Source of the DNA: Spirochaetaceae bacterium
Lineage (GTDB): Bacteria > Spirochaetota > Spirochaetia > B11-G9
Direction: 5' to 3'
DNA length: 7,713 bases
Assembly (NCBI GenBank): GCA_030600745.1
Contig: JAUVLL010000152.1
Coordinates: 1-7,713 of the forward strand
Part shown: piece by piece, positions 1 to 6,404 of the stretch
How the letters are laid out: every line of letters starts with the position of its first letter
Numbering within the stretch: position 1 is the stretch's first letter
Position numbers and translations under genes: made by a program
Notes under the pieces: model-generated
Told to the model about the DNA's origin: nothing
What the model saw: the letters and a program-made list of their open reading frames with translations, nothing else
Database searches by the model: none

Positions 1-1340
1 TTTCCAAATCCAACAGAAAGCCTCTGATATTGCGTGGTGCAAGACAGGTTGGTAAATCCACTCTTGTTCGTTTATTTGTGAAAGATACAGCATATGAGTT
101 AGTTGAAATAAATCTTGAGCAACATAAAGATTTTGATCCAATTTTTGAAAGGCTCGATATTGAAGAAATAATTCTCAATCTTCAGGCTGTTACCGGTAAA
201 TTAATTAATAGTAACACCATTCTTTTTCTTGATGAAATTCAGGCAACACCAAACGCTTTAGCTGCTCTTCGTTATTTTTATGAATTAAAGCCAAATATTC
301 CAGTCCTGGCTGCCGGATCTCTTCTTGAATTCGCTCTTGAAAAACATTCTTTTTCTATGCCTGTTGGAAGGGTGAATTACTTGCATATTGGTCCTATGAC
401 ATTTATGGAATATCTTCAGGAAATTGATCCTTTTCTCTATGATCTATTATTGAATTTCGAATTAACCTTACCTATCCCAAAACAAGCCCATAAAAATCTT
501 TTGAAGCGTCAAAGAGAATATATGCTTATTGGAGGAATGCCGGAAGCAATACAAGTTTTTTTAAATACAAATTCTTATGATGAAGTCAAAGACGTTCAGG
601 ATTCAATTTGCAATACCTACATTGATGATTTTTCAAAATATGCAAATAATAAAGAGTTAGCAGATCTGCAATCTATCTTTAAAACAGTTCCCCGGATAAT
701 AGGCAGAAAAGTAAAGTATGTTCATTTACTTCAAGATACTAAAAGCGCATATACCGCTGCGCTTCTGGAAATGTTAACAAAAGCAAAAATTACTGCAAAA
801 ATCTTTTCTTCAGATTTAAGTGGAATTCCTTTGTCTGCCGGAATAAGACCAAAAATATTTAAACTACTATTTCTTGATATCGGACTGCTTACCAGAATGT
901 TGGGAATTGATATAGTAGAACTTCAAAATATTAATGGCCGACTTTTAATTAATGAAGGGGGGTTGGCCGAACAATTTATCGGACAATTATTAAAAATAGA
1001 TCATTCTTCCGGCACAAACCCTGAAGTATTTTATTGGACCAGAGAATCAAAAAAAAGTAATGCTGAAGTTGATTTTGTAATCTCAAAAGGTTCACTAATT
1101 CTACCAATTGAGGTTAAAGCGGGGTTATCCGGAACTTTAAAATCACTTCATCAACTTATGTATGAAAAAAAATTGACTATTGCTTTCCGTTTTGATCTTC
1201 AACCAGCAAGTATACAGGAAATTTCAACCTCTGTTTCTACTAAATCAGGACAGGTTCTGTCCAGGTATAAATTAATTTCATTGCCCCTGTATGCTGTCGA
1301 ACTACTCCCAAAGATTATTGATGGGATAAGAACAAAATGA
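1..1340 (+). CDS. AAA ATPase with DUF4143-type C-terminus (COG1373-like), 5'-partial
   Basis: The reading frame is open from the left edge (first whole codon at position 3). Residues before the TTG at 30 read SKSNRKPLI and lead straight into the ATPase core, so the TTG is an internal leucine and the true start lies outside the window. Visible motifs: Walker A GARQVGKST at 36-62; Walker B ILFLDEIQ at 219-242; a sensor-like AAGSLLE (about 312-332); the family motif GRVNYLHIGPMTFMEYL after it; then, near the C-terminus, AEVDFVI and PIEVKAG, the D...ExK pattern of a PD-(D/E)XK nuclease fold as found in DUF4143. Family knowledge: these proteins are widespread, often scattered in accessory DNA, and have no settled function; nucleotide hydrolysis is expected and the nuclease-like domain may bind or cut nucleic acid. 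By hand count of a few 60-base lines it is nearer one-third GC, lower than the URO-D gene, which is compatible with separate acquisition. It converges on the ABC operon and is probably unrelated to it. Confidence 0.9.
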   Translation, partial: SKSNRKPLILRGARQVGKSTLVRLFVKDTAYELVEINLEQHKDFDPIFERLDIEEIILNLQAVTGKLINSNTILFLDEIQATPNALAALRYFYELKPNIPVLAAGSLLEFALEKHSFSMPVGRVNYLHIGPMTFMEYLQEIDPFLYDLLLNFELTLPIPKQAHKNLLKRQREYMLIGGMPEAIQVFLNTNSYDEVKDVQDSICNTYIDDFSKYANNKELADLQSIFKTVPRIIGRKVKYVHLLQDTKSAYTAALLEMLTKAKITAKIFSSDLSGIPLSAGIRPKIFKLLFLDIGLLTRMLGIDIVELQNINGRLLINEGGLAEQFIGQLLKIDHSSGTNPEVFYWTRESKKSNAEVDFVISKGSLILPIEVKAGLSGTLKSLHQLMYEKKLTIAFRFDLQPASIQEISTSVSTKSGQVLSRYKLISLPLYAVELLPKIIDGIRTK

Positions 1341-1355
1341 ATAATTATAAAATTT

Positions 1356-1386
1356 AAAAAAACAAGCCATGAGTCCCCCCATGGCT
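1356..1386 (-). terminator. Rho-independent terminator of the ABC importer operon
   Basis: A perfect 7-bp stem, AGCCATG (1365-1371) with CATGGCT (1380-1386), encloses an 8-base loop. Read on the minus strand, the stem is followed within two bases by seven Ts (complement of A 1356-1362) and further T-rich sequence. It lies 23 bases past the stop codon of the binding-protein gene. Read on the plus strand no T run follows, so it should stop the minus-strand operon but not efficiently the convergent AAA ATPase gene. Confidence 0.85.
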
Positions 1387-1409
1387 CGTAATAAAATTCT
1401 ATCTATATC

Positions 1410-2600
1410 CTACCACTGTGGTGGATAAAAAGAATCTACATCAGCTTTAGTAATCATATGCTGAGGTATATTGGTAATTGCTGGAATTTCTTTTCCATTA
1501 AACCAGTCTGCTGCAGTTTTAACGGCAAGAGCTCCGTCACCTTCAGCAGTCTGATAAGTAATAGCATATAAACCGCCATCTTTAACAAGATCCATACCTA
1601 CCTTACTGTTACCTGCAGCAACGACAATAACATCTTCTCTGCCGACTTTTTTAAGAGCTTCAATAATACCTAAGGCCTGTGCTGAATCATCTGATGCAAA
1701 GATTCCAGTTAAATCATCACCAAAACGAGTCAGCCAGTCAGAAACAAGCTGCATAGTTTTGTCGGCTTCAAAACCAGGAGCCTGCTTATCAAGTACTTTA
1801 ATGTCAGGTGCATATCCAGCTAATTCTGAAATTGGACCAAAACATCTTGCGAAATATGGAGATCCACCAGGAGCATGCTGTACATAAGCTACCCCACCCT
1901 TCTTTCCAAGAGCATCGGCAAATATATGGGAAAGTTTTCTCATCTGACCAAAGTCATCCGGTCCTGTCCATCCAATTGCATAATCCATAGCTGCTGCTTC
2001 TGGAAGCATATTGAAGAGAAGCAGTGGAATTCCACTCTTGTTAATTTTTCGTGCCTGCTGGAGTGCAGTTTTTGCATCCAAAGGAATTAAAAGAATCATA
2101 TCAGGTCTTTCATTTATAGCCTGATCTATCATCTGATTCTGTACTGCCAGATCCCAGTTTGGAGATTGAATTTTAATATCCATACTGTAAACATCTGCTA
2201 CTTTCTGAGCTCCATTTGTACAAGCAGTTGTCCAGGGATGATCACCATGAACAATCATTGTAATCTTCTTACCAATTGCTCCGTCAGCTGGTGATTCGGG
2301 AATATTTGTCTTGTTGGTTATTTCACCGGCAAATTCCATATCCCACCAGTGAAGGGGATCTGTTTCAGGTAAAGCTGAGGGATCTGCAGGCCTTGCAGGT
2401 ACAACACGTTCTGCTCCTTCTAACTTAATAAGTGCCTGTCCATCTGCTGCTTTTAACACAGAAACATCTACTGCAAGAGAAGCCGCCAGATTTCCAGCTC
2501 CAGCTGATTCACTTACTTCAGAATCACCTCCTGCGAAAACAAATCCAGTTGCAGCCAATACAAAAAGCAGACTGAAAAGAATCGTAACTAGCTTTTTCAT
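1410..2600 (-). CDS. Periplasmic sugar-type substrate-binding protein of ABC importer
   Basis: This 396-residue protein captures the ligand outside the inner membrane and delivers it to the permease pair. Residues 1-23 form a signal peptide (MKK, hydrophobic stretch, cleavage expected at VFA-GG); there is no lipobox cysteine. Residues 24 to about 110 are an Ala/Pro/Asp-rich extension with a LHWWDMEF patch (83-90). The Peripla_BP_4/RbsB-like fold starts at KKITMIVHGD (111-120). Typical elements follow: MILLIPLDA (168-176) and SGIPLLLFN (189-197) of lobe 1, then GIFASDDSAQALGIIEALKKVG (299-320) spanning the hinge/lobe 2 region. I chose the ATG at 2600 because GGAGGAAG lies just before it; an in-frame ATG at 2612 would add MEEE but would use the ribosome binding site itself as coding sequence. 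Ligand identity cannot be read from sequence; sugars, polyols or similar compounds are the family norm. It is the last gene of the operon, followed by the terminator. Confidence 0.93.
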   Translation of the reverse strand: MKKLVTILFSLLFVLAATGFVFAGGDSEVSESAGAGNLAASLAVDVSVLKAADGQALIKLEGAERVVPARPADPSALPETDPLHWWDMEFAGEITNKTNIPESPADGAIGKKITMIVHGDHPWTTACTNGAQKVADVYSMDIKIQSPNWDLAVQNQMIDQAINERPDMILLIPLDAKTALQQARKINKSGIPLLLFNMLPEAAAMDYAIGWTGPDDFGQMRKLSHIFADALGKKGGVAYVQHAPGGSPYFARCFGPISELAGYAPDIKVLDKQAPGFEADKTMQLVSDWLTRFGDDLTGIFASDDSAQALGIIEALKKVGREDVIVVAAGNSKVGMDLVKDGGLYAITYQTAEGDGALAVKTAADWFNGKEIPAITNIPQHMITKADVDSFYPPQW

Positions 2601-2602
2601 TT

Positions 2603-2610
2603 CTTCCTCC
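2603..2610 (-). promoter_or_regulatory. Ribosome binding site deciding the binding-protein start
   Basis: On the minus strand GGAGGAAG lies with the GGAGG core 5 bases before the ATG at 2600. It is the best Shine-Dalgarno match in the operon, as expected for a binding protein needed in excess over the membrane subunits. The in-frame ATG at 2612 sits immediately upstream of it and has no comparable site, so it is unlikely to be used. Confidence 0.8.
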
Positions 2611-2636
2611 ATTTAATTTCGTGAAAATATTTCCAA

Positions 2637-2655
2637 AAGGTTTTAACAAAACCTT
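2637..2655 (-). promoter_or_regulatory. Intergenic hairpin between permease 2 and the binding-protein gene
   Basis: A perfect inverted repeat, AAGGTTTT and AAAACCTT with a 3-base loop, begins two bases after the permease stop codon. On the minus strand only a short, interrupted T stretch (TTGGAAATATTTT) follows, and the stem has just two G-C pairs, so full termination is doubtful. Its place just before a highly expressed last gene suggests an mRNA processing or stability element, or partial termination. The structure is seen; the role is inferred. Confidence 0.5.
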
Positions 2656-2656
2656 A

Positions 2657-3676
2657 CTATTGGACTTTTTCAAGTTCTTTAAGCAGTTCCGGTCTCTGAC
2701 CAACAATTTTTTCATGCTTGTATATGGCATACGCCTCATAGAGAACAACAGATGCAAGTATAAATCCGGCAATAAAAATCTTTACCTCATTACCAAGACC
2801 AAACAGAATTATTCCGTTGTAGAGTACATCCAGCATCATAATTGCTACAAAGGTTTTAAATACGCCCCCTTTGCCCCCGGACATTGCTGTTCCACCAATA
2901 ATTGTAGCCGAAATTACATACATCAAAGAAGAAGTTCCCATATTTAAAGTTGCTGCTGCACTTTCCATTGCAAAGAAAACACCACCGATTGCAGCCATTA
3001 CACCGGAAAGAATAAATGCAGCAATTGTATATTTATCTGTGTTAATACCTGCAAGCCAGGCTGTATGTTTATTCCCGCCTAACATATAGAAGTTCCGGCC
3101 TGTCCTGGTTTTCTTCATAAAGATTGTAGCTGCTGTTACAAGAACTAAAGTAATAAGTACTCTGGGAGTAACTAAAGGAAAAATCATATTTGACAACCAG
3201 TCTGACACAGCAAAAGCATCATCTGAAGAAAGGCTAATTGTATTTCCCCCGGTGAAAGTGTATATGGCACCCTGAAGAATAGTCATCATCCCCAGGGTAA
3301 CAATAAAGGAAACTATTTTTGCCTTGGCTACTAAAAGTCCATTTATAAGTCCAATTAATCCCCCGGCTAAAATAGCCACAGGAACACTTCCTCCAAACCC
3401 TATATACTCTTTTAAACCTAACCCGATTATCCCTGAAAGAGTAACAACCGTACCAATGGTAAAATCGATCTGACCAATTATAAGTATAATGGTAAACCCG
3501 ATTGCAACAGTTGCATTCATAGCCAGGGTTCGCATTATAGTAGTAAGGTTGAATACATTAAAAAACCTTGGTGCTAATAAAGTCATAAAAAGAAAAACAA
3601 AATTAAAAAGAATATAAATTCTGTTTTTGTCTGCAAAAGTAAGCAATGAAGCTTTGTTTATATTTTTCTTAAGCAT
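2657..3676 (-). CDS. Sugar ABC transporter permease 2 (RbsC-like, BPD_transp_2)
   Basis: A polytopic inner-membrane protein of 339 residues, forming half of the translocation pore. It has a short basic N-terminus, then roughly eight to ten hydrophobic segments. Family landmarks: GQIDFTIGTVVTLSG (68-82), the counterpart of the RbsC GGIDLSVGS motif; KKTRTGRNFYMLGGN (188-202) in the cytoplasmic loop that contacts the ATPase; AGINTDKY (209-216); and GGTAMSGGKGGVFKT (261-275) near the C-terminus. The ATG at 3676 is chosen because it overlaps the upstream permease stop by 8 bases (ATGCTTAA) and gives the usual N-terminus; the ATG at 3709 would add 11 residues with no membrane role. The site before 3676 is weak (GGGG), consistent with translational coupling to permease 1. 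The C-terminal tail (about 318-339) is charged and cytoplasmic-looking. Confidence 0.92.
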   Translation of the reverse strand: MLKKNINKASLLTFADKNRIYILFNFVFLFMTLLAPRFFNVFNLTTIMRTLAMNATVAIGFTIILIIGQIDFTIGTVVTLSGIIGLGLKEYIGFGGSVPVAILAGGLIGLINGLLVAKAKIVSFIVTLGMMTILQGAIYTFTGGNTISLSSDDAFAVSDWLSNMIFPLVTPRVLITLVLVTAATIFMKKTRTGRNFYMLGGNKHTAWLAGINTDKYTIAAFILSGVMAAIGGVFFAMESAAATLNMGTSSLMYVISATIIGGTAMSGGKGGVFKTFVAIMMLDVLYNGIILFGLGNEVKIFIAGFILASVVLYEAYAIYKHEKIVGQRPELLKELEKVQ

Positions 3677-4727
3677 CGTCACGCCCCATACTTCGTAATG
3701 ATTTGGCATTTATACCAACTACCAGAATAAAAATAAAACCCCGAATCATATCCTGGGAAAAAGTTCCAACTCCTAAAAGAGTCATAATATTATTCATAAG
3801 ACCAATAATCAAAACACCCCCAAGAACTCCTATTATCGATCCTCGCCCACCGGCAAGGGTCATTCCTCCAATTACAATTGCTGTAACAGCCTTAAAATCA
3901 TAACCCGTCCCGTTATACCAGGCACCAACCCTGGAAAGAGAAGTAATAGTAAGCCCAGCCAGAGTTGCAGTTAATGCACAAATAATAAAAGTTATTCCAA
4001 TAATTTTTTCTGTATTGATACCGGTAAATTTTGCAGCTTTTTGTGCTGATCCGGTTATTTTCAACTGCATTCCATATTTTGTTTTTTTCATAATAAAATT
4101 CAGAAAAACTACAAGAATAATTAACAATATCAGGGGAAGAGCAATTTTATTAAAAAATCTTAATCTGTAAATTGCATCAAAAAGATCGCTGGCTCTCTGA
4201 GTTTTAGCTATCATATCCGGATAGATCTGCTTGTTAACCCATACCAGCCTTATAACACCCAAAGTTACATAGTTAACGGCAAGGGTCCATATAATTGGAT
4301 TTGCCTTGTATTTCCCAATTGCTACCGCATTTATAAGACCTATTAACAACCCTGCAAGAACAGCCGCAATTATAGCCGGGAGAAATCCATACTGAAGCAT
4401 CTGCACTGCAACAATTCCTGTTAATGCCATTGTTGTTGGAACAGATAAATCTGCAAATTGACCGGAATATGTTACAAAAGCCATACCGACAGCAACAATA
4501 CCAAGCATGGAAACAGCATCAAGAATATTCACCATATTTTGTGTGGTTAAGAAATTATTTATAATTCCAAGACTCTGAAGTACAATTCCCGCCAGTAAGA
4601 ACATTAGTGCAACAGCATAGATACCTGCATAATGCATTACCCTTCCAAATAAATTTACACTGGTAGCTCTGGAATCTATTTGTTTTATTTCTTCCTTTGT
4701 TGTCTCACTCAATTTATTATTCTCCAT
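3669..4727 (-). CDS. Sugar ABC transporter permease 1 (RbsC-like, BPD_transp_2)
   Basis: A 352-residue inner-membrane permease, probably pairing with permease 2 as a heterodimer. A hydrophilic N-terminal tail of about 30 residues (rich in K, E and T) precedes the first membrane segment (about 33-54); around eight to ten hydrophobic segments follow. The conserved permease loop is MKKTKYGMQLKITG (213-226) leading into TGINTEK (235-241), and the C-terminal family signature is GGMTLAGGRGSIIG (287-300). YSGQFADLSVP (87-97) stands where RbsC proteins have GGIDLSVGS, so that motif is degenerate here. The ATG lies 2 bases after the ATPase stop codon, with GAGGG 9 bases upstream inside the ATPase coding end, so expression is coupled to the ATPase. 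The protein clearly differs from permease 2, unlike the single-permease E. coli ribose system. Confidence 0.92.
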   Translation of the reverse strand: MENNKLSETTKEEIKQIDSRATSVNLFGRVMHYAGIYAVALMFLLAGIVLQSLGIINNFLTTQNMVNILDAVSMLGIVAVGMAFVTYSGQFADLSVPTTMALTGIVAVQMLQYGFLPAIIAAVLAGLLIGLINAVAIGKYKANPIIWTLAVNYVTLGVIRLVWVNKQIYPDMIAKTQRASDLFDAIYRLRFFNKIALPLILLIILVVFLNFIMKKTKYGMQLKITGSAQKAAKFTGINTEKIIGITFIICALTATLAGLTITSLSRVGAWYNGTGYDFKAVTAIVIGGMTLAGGRGSIIGVLGGVLIIGLMNNIMTLLGVGTFSQDMIRGFIFILVVGINAKSLRSMGRDDA

Positions 4728-4729
4728 TT

Positions 4730-6253
4730 CTATGCACCCTCACCATTTGCAGCAAGCAGAACACTTTCCTCAGTACAGTCCACTTTAGGCATCTCTTTAA
4801 TAATTCTGCCCTTTCGCATTATTAAAACACGACTCGAAAGGGAAACAAGTTCCGGAAGATCTGAAGAAATTAGAATTACTGTATTACCTTCTTCAGCCAG
4901 ACGTTCTATAGATTGATGTATAGTCATTTTCGCACCAATATCAACACCTCGTGTGGGATCATCCAGAATCATTACTTTTGGCTCACATGCCATCCATTTG
5001 GCCAGCAATACTTTCTGCTGATTCCCCCCGGATAAATTTCCTACAATCCTTGATGAATCCGGTGGATAGATTGATAATTCTTCAATAAGATTATTTACTT
5101 TTTGAATACCATCACCTTCCTGATAAATACCTTTTCTTGTCAACTCAGGAATTAAACCTGCCAATATATTCTCTTTAATATCCAGTCGTAATGCCAAACC
5201 CTCTGTCTTTCTGTTTTCAGTAAGATACACTATTCCATTTGCAACAGCCTGACCCATATTTTTAAGAGTAATTTCCTGTTCATCCAGATAAACCTTCCCT
5301 GAATCCTTATCATCAAGTCCTACCAGTACACGGGCAAGCTCACTTCTTCCTGCACCTGACAATCCACAGATTCCCAAAATTTCTCCTTCAAAAGAACTAA
5401 AGGATATATCATGAAAAAATCCATACCGGGATAAGCCTTCAACACGTAATCTTTTTTTCTCCTGTGTATGACTTGTATGGGAATAAAATTCAGTAACCGA
5501 TTTACCTACCATCATCTGAACAAGTTCACTACTGCTTACACCACCAATGTCTTTAGTTCCTATCTTCTTTCCATCTCTCAAAACTGTTACTCTGTCAGCA
5601 ACTTCAAAAATTTCCGGAAGATGATGGGAAATATATACAATAGCCAAACCATTCTTTTTTAGATTATGAATTATAGTAAAAAGTCGTTCTACCTCTTCTC
5701 TTGACAAAGCTGATGTGGGCTCATCCATAACCAGAATACCAGGGTTATTTCCAAGAGCCTTGGCAATCTCAACCAACTGTCCCTCATGCTGACTTATGTC
5801 CTCTATCTGCATCATAGGATTAAGATGTTCAAGACCAACCATCCCCAAACATCGTCTGGTCTCAGTCACAATTTCCTCTTTATCAAGAAACATTCCCTTT
5901 TTAGGTAATCTCCCTACAAGAACATTCTCAGCAATACTAAGAGGCAGTGCCAGGCTTAATTCCTGGTAGATCATCTCTATTCCGTTCTTTTTTGACTGGG
6001 CAGGTGTATGAAGATCCACCTTACTGCTGCCCATATGGATATCTCCGGTATAATCATTAAAGGATCCTGCAATTATCTTCATAAGGGTAGATTTACCAGC
6101 CCCGTTTTCTCCAATAAGGGCATGGACCTCACCTGCCCTGACATCAAAATCTACTCTATCTACTGCAAGAGTTCCGACAAACTGTTTGCTTACAGACTTC
6201 ATTTCCAGGGCTGTTACAGAGAACGTAGTCTTCATCTTTTCTTTTTCACTCAC
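4730..6253 (-). CDS. Sugar ABC transporter ATP-binding protein, two-domain (RbsA/MglA-like)
   Basis: A 507-residue cytoplasmic protein with two fused nucleotide-binding domains, the usual length for the family; it powers the importer. Domain 1: Walker A GENGAGKST (48-56), Q-loop Q97, signature position SQHEGQ (154-159) instead of a canonical LSGGQ-like motif, Walker B ILVMDEPTSALS (173-184), switch histidine H210. Domain 2: Walker A-like GLSGAGRSE (297-305) lacking the lysine, as usual in RbsA-type proteins; canonical signature LSGGNQQ (407-413); Walker B VMILDDPTRGVD (427-438), where Asp432 replaces the catalytic Glu; SSDLPEL (463-469) without a switch His. The GTG start at 6253 is preceded directly by an in-frame TAA, with GAGG 10 bases upstream; the ATG at 6235 (residue 7) is an alternative with a poorer site. 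Substrate cannot be assigned, so no rbsA or mglA symbol is given. Confidence 0.93.
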   Translation of the reverse strand: MSEKEKMKTTFSVTALEMKSVSKQFVGTLAVDRVDFDVRAGEVHALIGENGAGKSTLMKIIAGSFNDYTGDIHMGSSKVDLHTPAQSKKNGIEMIYQELSLALPLSIAENVLVGRLPKKGMFLDKEEIVTETRRCLGMVGLEHLNPMMQIEDISQHEGQLVEIAKALGNNPGILVMDEPTSALSREEVERLFTIIHNLKKNGLAIVYISHHLPEIFEVADRVTVLRDGKKIGTKDIGGVSSSELVQMMVGKSVTEFYSHTSHTQEKKRLRVEGLSRYGFFHDISFSSFEGEILGICGLSGAGRSELARVLVGLDDKDSGKVYLDEQEITLKNMGQAVANGIVYLTENRKTEGLALRLDIKENILAGLIPELTRKGIYQEGDGIQKVNNLIEELSIYPPDSSRIVGNLSGGNQQKVLLAKWMACEPKVMILDDPTRGVDIGAKMTIHQSIERLAEEGNTVILISSDLPELVSLSSRVLIMRKGRIIKEMPKVDCTEESVLLAANGEGA

Positions 6254-6345
6254 TTAATATCATCCTCATCTTCCCTTATTTACTATTAACAGTACCCATT
6301 CCCAATTAACTTCAACACTAACTCGTATACCCTGCTGCCAGTATT

Positions 6346-6374
6346 ATGATAAACCTGGAATTTTTATCCCACAA
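6346..6374 (-). promoter_or_regulatory. Possible sigma70-type promoter for the importer genes
   Basis: The 151-base gap between the URO-D gene and the ATPase gene (6254-6404) is much longer than other gaps in the cluster. On the minus strand it contains TTGTGG (6369-6374), 17 bases, then TATCAT (6346-6351): the -10 box matches the consensus at five of six positions, the -35 box at only three. This would leave a leader of roughly 85 bases before the GTG at 6253. I see no convincing terminator, operator palindrome or riboswitch-like structure in the rest of the gap. In AT-rich DNA such matches arise often by chance. Confidence 0.3.
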
Positions 6375-6404
6375 CAGGATTTTTTTGTAATCCAACAGTA
6401 ATTA

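Noticed and set aside
1..1340. AAA ATPase as part of a defence island or toxin-antitoxin pair
   Set aside because: No second defence or antitoxin gene is visible, and the 5' part and upstream neighbours are outside the window.
1808..2090. Plus-strand open frames of 60-71 codons inside the binding-protein gene
   Set aside because: They lie antisense to a clearly conserved gene, have no ribosome binding site I can support, and show no recognisable motif.
2524..2947. Open frames on both strands across the permease 2/binding-protein junction
   Set aside because: They overlap conserved coding sequence in other frames, and their translations are low-complexity or basic with no family features.
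4851..5622. Repeated TTCCGGAAGAT at two places in the ATPase gene as a regulatory direct repeat
   Set aside because: Both copies encode the conserved LPE segment after the switch region of each nucleotide-binding domain, so domain homology explains them.
6325..6344. ATAC...GTAT partial palindrome as an operator
   Set aside because: Only the outer four bases on each side pair; the interior does not, and there is no central CG as in LacI-family operators.
6361..6386. ATCC...GGAT followed by Ts on the plus strand, terminator-like
   Set aside because: The stem is only about 4 bp, and it points along the plus strand where no gene precedes it; read on the minus strand no T run follows.
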